Shown piece after piece: positions 1 through 7,824 of a DNA stretch of 37,707 nt (within the stretch, counting starts at the first letter, position 1; every line of letters begins with the position of its first letter). The stretch is from Gemmatimonadota bacterium (GTDB lineage: Bacteria; Latescibacterota; UBA2968), in contig JAPOXY010000189.1 in the NCBI GenBank assembly GCA_026706845.1, forward strand, positions 1 to 37,707. The letters run 5' to 3'. Made by a program: the position numbers and the translations under genes. Below the pieces are notes generated by a model. It did no database searches, had not been told where the DNA came from, and saw only the letters and a program-made list of their open reading frames with translations.

Positions 1-216
1 TTGGAAAATACGCTGTCGCTTACCGATATTTACGGTTCTTATATTTCTCTGGATTGCGTATTTCAAGATGACAATATGAATCAGTTGTTTGACAGCATGG
101 ATGCAGAAGATAGAGAAATTTTTAATTGTGATGTTTCGCGCATAGATTGGCCCTCTTATGTAAAAGAGGTTCACATTCCCGGCTTGCAACGCCATGTGCT
201 AAAGACCGGTGTTTAG
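1..216 (+). CDS. Fatty acyl-CoA reductase (alcohol-forming), C-terminal fragment
   Basis: Only the last 71 codons are in the window, so the TTG at base 1 is probably internal and the true start lies upstream. The visible piece resembles the C-terminal 'sterile' (FAR_C) domain of alcohol-forming fatty acyl-CoA reductases. It has an acidic stretch, then FNCDV, IDWPSYV and a GLQRHVLK ending, which parallels the 'F.V..I.W..Y......G...YVL' pattern of FAR1-type enzymes. Such enzymes reduce acyl-CoA to fatty alcohol with NADPH. The next gene starts 9 bases after the stop, so this gene is very probably co-transcribed with the ether-lipid genes, where the fatty alcohol would be the substrate of the AGPS homologue. 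The Rossmann domain is outside the window, so the call rests on a short tail and on context. Confidence 0.72.
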   Translation: MENTLSLTDIYGSYISLDCVFQDDNMNQLFDSMDAEDREIFNCDVSRIDWPSYVKEVHIPGLQRHVLKTGV

Positions 217-224
217 GATCTCTC

Positions 225-2165
225 ATGACCTCACGCGATAGATCGGATACTCGTCCATTGCACGAATCACTGCTCGACGATCTGGAGCAGATGTTGGCTA
301 TTTATGACCAATCGGTTCAGCTTATGCTCGAAGCCGTGCGTCACGATGGCTATTTTGACGATCTTGATCCAGATGCGCTTGTCTGGCCCAAAAGTCAGAG
401 CGGGGCGGTGGATATGGAGGCACTGCAATTTCGCGCGCAACTTGTGGATGCGATTTTTCAGGGTCTGCCCGAGGTTCGCGATGAGCGTTTGGAAGAGGCG
501 TATCGTCCTTTTGCGGAGTTGCTTCCGCAATATCACACGGGGAGCCGAATTTATTTGCAACTCAGGCGGCAATTTGTCGAGCGAGGTCGCGGAGATGCGA
601 AAGATTTTTTGAAGTTGTATCAATCTCTTTATTTGAAGGCTCTGGCACGGGCGGAGTTGCACGCGCCCGAAGCCGTGGAAGAGGCATTGGCTCAGGTGCA
701 TATTACACAGGTGCCGATGTCGCATGCCCGCGCCGTTGCAGAGGCGCTTGACACTGTGGAGGCGGATGAGGATGCGCACTGGGGCGAGGAGTACAGTTGT
801 GAACGAGATGGCGAGCAGATTGAGGGCACTTTGCGCGATTTGTTGCAAGATGTGGCACAGCGCACGCTCAATTTGATCGCCGCGGGGGGGTTGCTCTCAA
901 CGCGGTATAATTATTTGACGAATTTTGGCTGGTTTGGCGTGTCGGTGTGGAAGGTTATTGTGGATGCGGAGGTGGCTTTGGCGCAGTTGCGCGACGATGT
1001 GGATCTGGCCGGGATAGATGATGATGTGTTGCACATCAAGGCGCTGTTGATTGAATTTTTGCACGCACATCAGGAAGATCCCACCAGGCTGCGTCCCCGG
1101 CTGTACTGGTATGGGCAGGAATATAGTTATTTGACGCGGGATATGATTGATTTGTCGATTAAGCTGATATGCGATGTGAACGCGCAAATCGATCGCGTTG
1201 GGCAAAAAGACTCGCGTGTAGAGATTCCCGCTTTGCTCGCAGATACGGCGCAAGGGCGATTTTTGGAATATCCCAATGTCGGGTGTCGGGGGCAATTTTC
1301 GAAATTGCAGAGAGGAATGCGTTTTGTGAGGTGGATGGGAACTTCGCTCAAGGTGGGGCGAAAAAAAAAGAAATTGTTGGAAAGAGAAGCCGATCCCATC
1401 CGTCGCCGCGAAGCTGGATGGCGCACCTGGCTCGATTGGGGACGGCGCACGCTGGATATTTTTGATATTCGCGTTGATATTTATATTGATCCCCATTTTG
1501 AAGCTATTGTAAGAGATTTGGGAGCCGATGCAGAAGATCGGCGTCTTATTTTTTTGCCAACGCATCAGAGTCTGTTTGACCATCCCGTTTTGTACAGGGT
1601 TTTGCAGTCTCGAGAATTTTTGAATGCTATGGGATGGGAAAGACCCGAACCGTGTGTAATTTTGGCGCGCACGGGGCTGGCGCGTTCGGGTATCAAAATT
1701 GGGTCGAAACAGATTACGCAGTTTGGGATGACGTCTGAGGTCTTTGATCAGATTCTGGAAAATGTCGATGGCTATGTGATGCTCGAGCGATCCCATGCCG
1801 CGGGCCATACGACACAGCGCGTGGCACAGGCATTGACAGAGCGACCAGGCGTTATTTATCCCATGGCGACGACCGCAGCTTTTGCGATCCAGCAATTTCC
1901 GCTTCAACACGGGGTGTTTGCACAATTGCCCCAGGATGTGGTGATTGTGCCGATTGCGTACCGCGGGCTTCACGCGCTGTGGCCCAAGTGTCCAAAGGGC
2001 AATATCAATATCAATCCAGGGCAGGTCGATGTGTGGGTTTCTCCGCCCATGCTGGGGGAGACCACTCTGTTGCCCAAGAGGCGGTCGTTGCGGATTCAGT
2101 CCGAGGCTGCCGCGCTGTTTCAAGCGGTGCATATTGCGACGTTGTTGAATCCGGAAGGATCGTGA
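225..2165 (+). CDS. GNPAT/PlsB-type acyltransferase (probable DHAP or glycerol-3-phosphate acyltransferase)
   Basis: This is a 646-residue protein, close to the ~680 residues of animal GNPAT and larger than PlsC enzymes. The start at 225 is chosen because AGGA lies 6 bases upstream and an earlier in-frame start would overlap the previous gene heavily. The first ~400 residues are mostly helical and unassigned. The acyltransferase core begins near 410. Motif I (HX4D) is H447 to D452 in THQSLFDHP, and a motif IV-like VIVPIAYRG lies near 573-581. The usual motif III (FPEGTRS in PlsC) is replaced by VMLERSHAAG (about 518-527), so substrate specificity cannot be read from it. Between an acyl-CoA reductase and an AGPS homologue, the expected role is acylation of dihydroxyacetone phosphate at sn-1. 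A plain glycerol-3-phosphate acyltransferase remains possible. Confidence 0.78.
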   Translation: MTSRDRSDTRPLHESLLDDLEQMLAIYDQSVQLMLEAVRHDGYFDDLDPDALVWPKSQSGAVDMEALQFRAQLVDAIFQGLPEVRDERLEEAYRPFAELLPQYHTGSRIYLQLRRQFVERGRGDAKDFLKLYQSLYLKALARAELHAPEAVEEALAQVHITQVPMSHARAVAEALDTVEADEDAHWGEEYSCERDGEQIEGTLRDLLQDVAQRTLNLIAAGGLLSTRYNYLTNFGWFGVSVWKVIVDAEVALAQLRDDVDLAGIDDDVLHIKALLIEFLHAHQEDPTRLRPRLYWYGQEYSYLTRDMIDLSIKLICDVNAQIDRVGQKDSRVEIPALLADTAQGRFLEYPNVGCRGQFSKLQRGMRFVRWMGTSLKVGRKKKKLLEREADPIRRREAGWRTWLDWGRRTLDIFDIRVDIYIDPHFEAIVRDLGADAEDRRLIFLPTHQSLFDHPVLYRVLQSREFLNAMGWERPEPCVILARTGLARSGIKIGSKQITQFGMTSEVFDQILENVDGYVMLERSHAAGHTTQRVAQALTERPGVIYPMATTAAFAIQQFPLQHGVFAQLPQDVVIVPIAYRGLHALWPKCPKGNININPGQVDVWVSPPMLGETTLLPKRRSLRIQSEAAALFQAVHIATLLNPEGS

Positions 2166-2182
2166 AATGTTTGAGGTACGAT

Positions 2183-4015
2183 ATGAATGAACTGATGATA
2201 GTTGCAATTTTACTGGTGATCGTATTTTTGCTCGTTCGAGGGCGTCGCGCTTTTGCCAGTAAAGACCGTTTTTTTCAGGGGGAAGAAGGCGAGCGGTTTG
2301 CTCACAAGTGGGGGTATAAGGATACGCGGTTTGAGTTTGACGATGACAGGACCGTGCATGTGACGGGAACGCGGTATCCGTTGTGTGGCTATCGGATGCC
2401 GTATTTTTTGCCTTTTGTCGAAGGGGTGCTCGATGTGCCGGTCCGGCCCGAAGATATGGGGCAAGAGGTCGAGCATCGCGATTTGCCCGCGCCTGTGGCA
2501 AATGATGAATTTTTGCGGGCGGTGCGCGAGGCGCTCAACGAAGATGGCATTTCTCAGGAGGATATAGAGCGTCTGGTGCATAGCCACGGGCAGTTGAGTG
2601 TGGATGAGGTGTATCAAATTTTGTACCATCGGCCGCCCGAACGCCTGGTGGATGTGGTGTTGTTTCCAGAGGAAGACGCGGATATTCAGGCTGTTATTCA
2701 GCTTGCAAATGAACACAATGTGGTGCTGGTGCCCTATGGCGGTGGGACGAATGTGAGCGGTGCGCTCGCTGTTCCTATTTCAGAGACGCGGATGGTCGCG
2801 TCGGTGGATATGCGTCGCATGAATCGCATTGTGCAGGTGGATGAAGAGAATTTTCAGGCGTGTGTGCAAGCGGGTATTTCGGGTAAGCAATTGGAGATTG
2901 CGCTAAATGAATTGGGATACACGTCGGGACACGATCCCGATAGTCTGGAGTTTTCAACCCTGGGGGGATGGATTGCGACCAATGCCAGTGGTATGAAAAA
3001 GAACCGGTATGGCAATATTGAGGATATTGTGATAGAGGCCACGCTGGTGACGCCGACGGGGGAAGTGGAGACACACCATGCGACGCCGCGCAATTCGACA
3101 GGTGTGCAGCCCAGGTCGTTTTTGTTTGGTAGCGAGGGCAATTTGGGGATTATTACCCGGGCGACGATAAAGATCCACAAACAGCCCGAAGCACAGGCGT
3201 TTGGCTCGCTGGTGTTTCCGTCATTTGAACGGGGTGTGGCTTACTTAAAGGCACTTCGGCAGACAGGGCAAGTTCCGGCGAGTATTCGGCTGGTGAACAA
3301 TACGGAATTACAGCTTGGGCAGGCGCTGAAGCCCGAGGTAAAAGGATTCAAGAAGCTCCAGCAGGATATTCAGCAATTTTTTTTGGTTAAGGTCAAGGGA
3401 TTTGATCCAGAGCAGTTGGTGGCGTGTACGATTGTGATGGAGGGCACAAAAGACGAGGTCCGGCAGCAGGCAAAGACGATTTTTCGTTTGGCGAAGAAAT
3501 ACGGTGGTATTTCGGGCGGGGCGCACAGGGGCGAGCGGGGGTATATGTTGACGTTTGGCATTGCGTATATTCGCGATTTTTTCACTCAGTTTCACATTTT
3601 GGGCGAGACATTTGAGACTTCTGTGCCGTGGACTAATATTCACGACGTTATAGGTGCGGTGGAAAAGAAGCTATTTGTTTTGTGTGAAGAATACAGTGTG
3701 CCGGGCAAGCCCTTTCTGGCTTATCGCGTGACGCAGACCTATCACACGGGCGTGTGCATTTATTTTACAATGGGTTTTTGCGCGCAGGGGCTCGAGGATT
3801 CGGTTGGCGTTTATCACGCGATTGAACGCCGGCTGCGGCAGGAGATTTTAGACCACGGGGGGTCTTTGTCGCACCATCACGGCGTGGGCAAGCTCCGCAG
3901 TGGCTTTTTGCCGCAGATTCAAAGCGAAAATAGCATTGCAGTGTTGCGGCAGATGAAGAAGGCGATGGATCCAAATAATATTTTTGCCATTGGCAATGGG
4001 GCGTTTGCGGATTGA
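2183..4015 (+). CDS. Alkyldihydroxyacetonephosphate synthase (AGPS-like, FAD-dependent)
   Basis: A 610-residue flavoprotein of the VAO/FAD_binding_4 family that strongly resembles animal AGPS. It begins with a hydrophobic segment (residues 4-18). The FAD pyrophosphate loop is PYGGGTN (184-190). The AGPS-specific block GHDPDSLEFSTLGGW (249-263) is followed by ASGMKKNRYGNIED. Further family landmarks are GSEGNLGIITRATIKI (316-331), PASIRL (365-370), AYIRD with R464, the YRVTQTY tyrosine Y520, and the histidine triplet in SHHHGVGK (563-570). In AGPS these Tyr and His residues carry out exchange of the acyl chain of acyl-DHAP for a fatty alcohol, forming the ether bond. The start at 2183 has GAGG six bases upstream and lies 17 bases after the acyltransferase stop. 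Generic FAD-linked lactate or glycolate oxidases lack the SHHHGVGK and ASGMKKN blocks, so this call is firm. Confidence 0.92.
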   Translation: MNELMIVAILLVIVFLLVRGRRAFASKDRFFQGEEGERFAHKWGYKDTRFEFDDDRTVHVTGTRYPLCGYRMPYFLPFVEGVLDVPVRPEDMGQEVEHRDLPAPVANDEFLRAVREALNEDGISQEDIERLVHSHGQLSVDEVYQILYHRPPERLVDVVLFPEEDADIQAVIQLANEHNVVLVPYGGGTNVSGALAVPISETRMVASVDMRRMNRIVQVDEENFQACVQAGISGKQLEIALNELGYTSGHDPDSLEFSTLGGWIATNASGMKKNRYGNIEDIVIEATLVTPTGEVETHHATPRNSTGVQPRSFLFGSEGNLGIITRATIKIHKQPEAQAFGSLVFPSFERGVAYLKALRQTGQVPASIRLVNNTELQLGQALKPEVKGFKKLQQDIQQFFLVKVKGFDPEQLVACTIVMEGTKDEVRQQAKTIFRLAKKYGGISGGAHRGERGYMLTFGIAYIRDFFTQFHILGETFETSVPWTNIHDVIGAVEKKLFVLCEEYSVPGKPFLAYRVTQTYHTGVCIYFTMGFCAQGLEDSVGVYHAIERRLRQEILDHGGSLSHHHGVGKLRSGFLPQIQSENSIAVLRQMKKAMDPNNIFAIGNGAFAD

Positions 4016-4049
4016 AATTGGAAAGGACCGATTGATTTTGAGCGGCGAA

Positions 4050-4862
4050 ATGTTTCGCAATAAAGTTGTGATCATTACAGGCGCGTCTTCGGGGCTTGGG
4101 GCTGCGTTGGCTCTGGAACTGGCGAAGCAGGGCGCACATCTGGCGTTGTTTGCTCGGCGAGAGGACAAGCTGGGCGAGATGGCTGAGCAGTGTCGGGATT
4201 TGGGGGCACAGGTGGTGACGGTGGTGGGGGATGTGACACGGCTCGAAGATTGTGAGCAGTTGATTGAGGCGACGATTGCAGAATTTGGCCGCATAGATTA
4301 TTTGATTGCCAATGCCGGGATCAGTATGTGGGCGCGGTTTGACGAGGTGGAAGATTTGGAGGTGTTTCGCAAGCTGATGGAGACCAATTACCTCGGTCTG
4401 GTTTATTGCGTGCATGCGGCATTGCCACATTTGAAAATTTCAAAGGGTATGATCGTGGCGATTGCATCTTTGCAGGGCAAATTTGGCGTGCCTCTGCACA
4501 CGGGATATGGCGCGTCAAAGCACGCGGTGCTGGGTTTTTTAAACGCCCTGCGTCTGGAAGTTGGAGATGTGCATGTTTTGACGGTTTTGCCGCATTGGCT
4601 TCAGGGAACGAATTTGAGACGGCACGCTTTTGGGAAGGATGGTGAAGCACTGGGCGATTCCTCACAGCGGCACAATAAAGAGGCGCTTTCTCTTAGATCT
4701 TGTTGTAGGGCAATTTTGAAAGCTATGCGAAAACAGAAGCGCGAATTGGTGCTTCCCTGGCACCACCGCGCATTGCCCTATCTGCAATTGATTCATCCCA
4801 AGATTGTCGAGTGGCTGGTGAGGAGGAAGATGAAGGGGCAGGGTTTGGGAGATATGGCGTGA
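4050..4862 (+). CDS. SDR-family reductase, DHRS7B/PexRAP-like (probable acyl/alkyl-DHAP reductase)
   Basis: A classical short-chain dehydrogenase of 270 residues. The cofactor loop is GASSGLG (11-17), the NAG motif is at 88-90, and the catalytic triad residues are S140, Y153 and K157 (YGASK). Residues following the Rossmann core, including METNYLG, IVAIASLQGKFG and the C-terminal basic helix, resemble DHRS7B (PexRAP), the mammalian enzyme that reduces acyl- or alkyl-DHAP. Specificity within the SDR family is hard to assign from sequence, so the DHAP substrate is inferred from the AGPS gene 34 bases upstream. ATG 4050 begins at the conserved first strand; TTG 4038 is an alternative. The last codons overlap the next gene, indicating translational coupling. 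Confidence 0.82.
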   Translation: MFRNKVVIITGASSGLGAALALELAKQGAHLALFARREDKLGEMAEQCRDLGAQVVTVVGDVTRLEDCEQLIEATIAEFGRIDYLIANAGISMWARFDEVEDLEVFRKLMETNYLGLVYCVHAALPHLKISKGMIVAIASLQGKFGVPLHTGYGASKHAVLGFLNALRLEVGDVHVLTVLPHWLQGTNLRRHAFGKDGEALGDSSQRHNKEALSLRSCCRAILKAMRKQKRELVLPWHHRALPYLQLIHPKIVEWLVRRKMKGQGLGDMA

Positions 4863-5914
4863 CGCCCGATGATCCTGGAACTTCCATAGAAGAAGCCGTG
4901 GGACAGATGCTGATGATCGGTTTTCGCGGTGATGTTCTATATGGGGATATTGTTGCGCTATTGCGGGATATTCGACCCGGTGGGGTGGTGCTTTTTGATT
5001 ATGATCTGCCGAGTAAAGGTGAGGTGGTGCGGAATATTACGTCACCGCGGCAACTTCGTGCTTTGACCTCAGCGCTCCAGGATATAGCGCCTTATTTTAT
5101 TGCGGTTGACGTAGAGGGTGGATATGTCAACCGGTTAAAAAAGAAATATGGTTTTTCGGTTTCTGTGCCTTCTGCCCAAATACTCGGTGGACAGTCCCTC
5201 GGTAAGACGAAAAAGGTAGCAGATGCTCTTGCGTGCGAATTGAAAGAGATGGGGATTAATTGGAATTTTGCTCCTGTTGTCGATGTGAATATAGATCCCA
5301 AAAGCCCGGCTGTTGGCGCGATAGAACGGTCTTTTAGTGATGTGCCGAGGGCTGTGGTGGCACATGCCAATGTTTTTATTAAGGCGCATCGAGAACAGCA
5401 GGTGATACCGACGCTAAAACACTTTCCCGGACACGGAAGCGCGGCGGGTGATACACATCTGGGTGTTGCCGATGTCACACAGACATACCGACGTGCGAAA
5501 GAGCTTTTGCCGTATCAAAAATTTATCCAGAAAGGCTATGGCGATCCGATTCTTACCGCGCATATTGTCAATCGGAAGCTCGACAAGAGCGGGAGGCCGG
5601 CAACTTTGTCGTATGATATTATGACGAGGCTCCTCAGATATGAGATGGGTTTTGATGGGGTCGTTATTTCCGATGATATGCAGATGGGGGCGATTGTCGA
5701 GGCGTATGGTTTGACGGAAGCGGTTGTTGAAGCGATAAAAGCAGGTGTTGATATGATTTTGCTCGCCAACCAGATTGGGGAATACAATATTGAGCAGGTG
5801 TATGAGGTAAAAAATGCCATTGTGCAGGCGGTAGCAGATGGCGTTATCGAGGAAGACCGCATTTGCGAATCTTTTAATCGGATTCAAAGATTGAAGCAGA
5901 GGTTCGGGATTTAA
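4859..5914 (+). CDS. nagZ: Beta-N-acetylhexosaminidase, GH3 family (NagZ-like)
   Basis: A 351-residue glycoside hydrolase family 3 protein without a signal peptide, consistent with cytosolic NagZ, which removes GlcNAc from anhydro-muropeptides in peptidoglycan recycling. Signatures seen are KHFPGHG (187-193) followed by D198 and H200 of the catalytic loop, and SDDMQMGA (271-278), which carries the nucleophile aspartate. The start is taken as GTG 4859, overlapping the preceding stop as GTGA, with GGGAGA a few bases upstream; the only upstream ATG would lie well inside the reductase gene. Its link to the lipid genes is positional and probably reflects general cell-envelope housekeeping. It appears to be the last intact gene before the terminator at 6047. 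Confidence 0.88.
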   Translation: MTPDDPGTSIEEAVGQMLMIGFRGDVLYGDIVALLRDIRPGGVVLFDYDLPSKGEVVRNITSPRQLRALTSALQDIAPYFIAVDVEGGYVNRLKKKYGFSVSVPSAQILGGQSLGKTKKVADALACELKEMGINWNFAPVVDVNIDPKSPAVGAIERSFSDVPRAVVAHANVFIKAHREQQVIPTLKHFPGHGSAAGDTHLGVADVTQTYRRAKELLPYQKFIQKGYGDPILTAHIVNRKLDKSGRPATLSYDIMTRLLRYEMGFDGVVISDDMQMGAIVEAYGLTEAVVEAIKAGVDMILLANQIGEYNIEQVYEVKNAIVQAVADGVIEEDRICESFNRIQRLKQRFGI

Positions 5915-5924
5915 CAGAGAGAAT

Positions 5925-6011
5925 GTGACGTCTTCTGACCTTGAAATTCTTATTCAAGAAGGCGAAGACACGACGCTTGAGTTCAAATTACCGGGGAAGT
6001 TACCGGGGTAG
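5925..6011 (+). pseudogene. Remnant of an AlbA_2/Schlafen-type DNA-binding domain gene
   Basis: A 28-codon reading frame starting at GTG encodes a peptide containing SDLEILIQEGEDTTLEFK. That pattern is typical of the extreme N-terminus of AlbA_2 (COG2865-type) proteins, where a leucine-rich helix is followed by E.ETVEFK. The frame then runs into LPGKLPG and stops. The last codons come from a tandem nine-base repeat, TTACCGGGG, at the break point. Intact family members have several hundred residues, so this looks like a decayed stub. It could also be a chance small frame. Confidence 0.42.
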
Positions 6012-6046
6012 TTGCTCCAGAAGTTCGATTCTTAACTTATCTTTCA

Positions 6047-6077
6047 CTCATCTCATCATGAGATGAGTTTTCTTTTT
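6047..6077 (+). terminator. Intrinsic terminator ending the lipid/nagZ operon
   Basis: A perfect 9-bp stem (CTCATCTCA and TGAGATGAG) with a 3-base loop is followed directly by TTTTCTTTTT. The stem is AT-rich, so termination may be partial. It lies 132 bases after the nagZ stop and immediately before the lipid-kinase start, which could then be read by leak-through. Confidence 0.72.
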
Positions 6078-6083
6078 AATCTG

Positions 6084-6959
6084 ATGTCAAATCACTGGAC
6101 AATTATTGCGAATCCCGTTTCGGGACGTGGCCGTGCAAGGCGTACAGGTGAGCGGGTTGCGGATTTGTTGCACGAGCGCGGTGTATATGTAGATTTGATG
6201 ATGTCGGGAGCACCGGGCGATTGCGAGCGGTTAGCGCGGGAAGCATTGGCGCGAGGCGTGCGACAGGTTGCTGCATGTGGGGGGGATGGGACAGTGCATG
6301 AGGTGGTCAATGGTCTCGCAAATTCAGATGCGATTTTGGGGGTTGTGCCGTGTGGTCGCGGGAATGATTTGGCGCGGGCGTTGGGGTTGTCCAGTGATGT
6401 GGAGGATGTGGTCAATACGCTGGTGCATGGGGTGGATCGCGCGATTGATCTGGGGAAAGTGGGTGACCGTTTTTTTGTGACTGTTGCGAGTTTGGGTTTC
6501 GATACGGCGGTGGCGCAAAGGGCGCGGTCTCGACCTTCGAGATTGGGTGGGACAGCGTCCTATTGTCTGGCGGTTTTGCGAACACTATCTGGATATCGAT
6601 CTCCTTTTGTGCGTCTGCGAGGAGATTTTGGCGTTTTTGAAGGGCGTATTTTGCTGGCGGCAACGGCGAACGCGCCTTTTTATGGGAGCGGGATCAAAAT
6701 TGCACCTGATGCCATTGTTGACGATGGGGCGCTGGATGTGTGCATTGTGGCAGATGTTTCGCGCTGGACGGTTTTGCGGATGTTTTTGCGCGCGTATTCC
6801 GGCGCTCATGTTGGTCATTCTGCTGTGCGCGTTGTGCAGACCAGAACTTTGCAGATTGAGTCAGATGATCCCCTGTGGATTTTTGCGGATGGGGAACCGA
6901 TGTGTGAGGTTCCCGCAAAGATTGAGGTTGTTCCGGGTGCGCTGAAGGTGAAGGTATAG
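6084..6959 (+). CDS. Diacylglycerol kinase family lipid kinase (YegS/DagK-like)
   Basis: A 291-residue protein with the DAGK catalytic fold. Motifs are NPVSGRGRA (10-18), the nucleotide loop GGDGTVHEVVNGL (66-78) and PCGRGNDLARALG (89-101). The last motif usually reads P.GTGND, so the threonine is replaced by arginine here. The family phosphorylates diacylglycerol, ceramide or related lipids with ATP, and length is normal. ATG 6084 is preferred over ATG 6063 because the latter lies inside the terminator stem; neither has a clear ribosome-binding site. Its place directly after the ether-lipid operon suggests phospholipid metabolism, but the substrate cannot be told. Confidence 0.88.
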   Translation: MSNHWTIIANPVSGRGRARRTGERVADLLHERGVYVDLMMSGAPGDCERLAREALARGVRQVAACGGDGTVHEVVNGLANSDAILGVVPCGRGNDLARALGLSSDVEDVVNTLVHGVDRAIDLGKVGDRFFVTVASLGFDTAVAQRARSRPSRLGGTASYCLAVLRTLSGYRSPFVRLRGDFGVFEGRILLAATANAPFYGSGIKIAPDAIVDDGALDVCIVADVSRWTVLRMFLRAYSGAHVGHSAVRVVQTRTLQIESDDPLWIFADGEPMCEVPAKIEVVPGALKVKV

Positions 6960-6969
6960 TTGGTTTTAA

Positions 6970-7008
6970 GTGTTCATTTTCGGACACCTGTGTATCATTT
7001 CCGGACAC
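6970..7008 (+). promoter_or_regulatory. Two tandem imperfect palindromes: candidate enhancer sites for a sigma-54 activator
   Basis: GTGTTCATTTTCGGACAC (6970-6987) and GTGTATCATTTCCGGACAC (6990-7008) share a GTGT-N10/11-ACAC frame and a CGGACAC right half. Their centres are about 20 bp apart, roughly two helical turns. They lie about 65-100 bases upstream of a -24/-12 promoter, where bacterial enhancer-binding proteins normally bind. The activator is not encoded in the window. Confidence 0.5.
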
Positions 7009-7070
7009 TTGTGGTGTTATGGAATTTGCCGATTTTTTATAACACGTTGATAAATAATGAGATAAATATT

Positions 7071-7087
7071 TTGGCACGGATATTGCA
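7071..7087 (+). promoter_or_regulatory. Sigma-54 (-24/-12) promoter
   Basis: TTGGCACGGATATTGCA matches the RpoN consensus (TGGCAC-N5-TTGC), with GG at 7073-7074 and GC at 7085-7086 exactly 12 bases apart. Transcription would start near 7098, 49 bases before the ABC ATPase start. An inverted repeat GTGTTAT (7014-7020) / ATAACAC (7039-7045) and AT-rich DNA lie between it and the upstream palindromes, and might aid DNA bending. Confidence 0.78.
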
Positions 7088-7146
7088 TAGGATGGGGGTT
7101 ACAATTTGATCCGTCGTTCAAAATTAGTTTATAGAGGAGGTTCGAG

Positions 7147-7821
7147 ATGATTCAGATGTCGGGTATTCAAAAGTGGTATTCGTCGCGTTTTATTCGGACG
7201 GTTGTGTTGCAGGGGATTGATCTGGAGGTTGCGTCCGGGGAGTTTGTATCTATTATGGGACCTTCCGGTTCGGGCAAATCCACGTTGTTGCATATTATGG
7301 GGATGCTGGATTCGGCGAATAGAGGGGAGTATTTGTTTGACGGCGATGCCGTGCATAAGATGCGCGAGCGCGAGCGGTCGGATTGTCACAAGAACAATAT
7401 CGGCTTTGTGTTTCAGAGCTATCATTTGATTGATGAGCTGACTGTGTACGGAAATATTGAGACGCCTTTGTTGTACAAGAAGGTGAAGAGCGATGAACGC
7501 GAGGAGATGGTGAATGCGATGCTGGATGAGTTTGATCTGGTGGAGAAGAAGGATTTGTTTCCACATCAATTGTCCGGCGGCGAACAACAGCGCGTGGGTG
7601 TTGCGCGTGCCGTGGTGATCAAACCGCGTGTGATTCTGGCTGATGAACCCACGGGGAATTTAAATTCGACGCAGGGCGAACATGTGATGGATTTGTTCAC
7701 TAAATTGCACGGTGAAGGGACAACGATTGTGCAGGTGACGCATTCGGAAAAGTGGGCGGGCTATAGCAAACGTATTGTGCATTTGCTCGATGGGGAAGTG
7801 GTGAGGGACGAGGGGGTGTGA
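7147..7821 (+). CDS. ABC transporter ATP-binding protein, MacB/LolD type, without adjacent permease
   Basis: A 224-residue single-domain ATPase. Walker A is GPSGSGKST (38-46), the signature is LSGGEQQR, and Walker B is in VILADEPTGN, followed by an H-loop histidine in QVTHSEK. These features, and the typical length, match the LolD/MacB/FtsE class that drives FtsX-type permeases. The start has a strong GAGGAGG site 6 bases upstream. It sits behind a sigma-54 promoter and is followed after 3 bases by an ankyrin protein, not a permease, so its membrane partner must be encoded elsewhere. The permease at 26752 has its own ATPase, so it is not the obvious partner. Confidence 0.9.
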   Translation: MIQMSGIQKWYSSRFIRTVVLQGIDLEVASGEFVSIMGPSGSGKSTLLHIMGMLDSANRGEYLFDGDAVHKMRERERSDCHKNNIGFVFQSYHLIDELTVYGNIETPLLYKKVKSDEREEMVNAMLDEFDLVEKKDLFPHQLSGGEQQRVGVARAVVIKPRVILADEPTGNLNSTQGEHVMDLFTKLHGEGTTIVQVTHSEKWAGYSKRIVHLLDGEVVRDEGV

Positions 7822-7824
7822 AAG

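Noticed and set aside
897-2501. Long open frame (534 codons) on the minus strand opposite the acyltransferase and AGPS genes
   Set aside because: It is rich in Arg, His, Pro and Gln with no domain pattern, and the plus strand has two clearly homologous genes there.
6063-6083. Earlier ATG for the lipid kinase at 6063
   Set aside because: It lies inside the terminator stem and adds residues not expected before the first conserved strand.
7014-7045. GTGTTAT/ATAACAC inverted repeat as a terminator of the lipid-kinase gene
   Set aside because: Long spacer (18 bases) and no T-run after it; described only as part of the promoter region.
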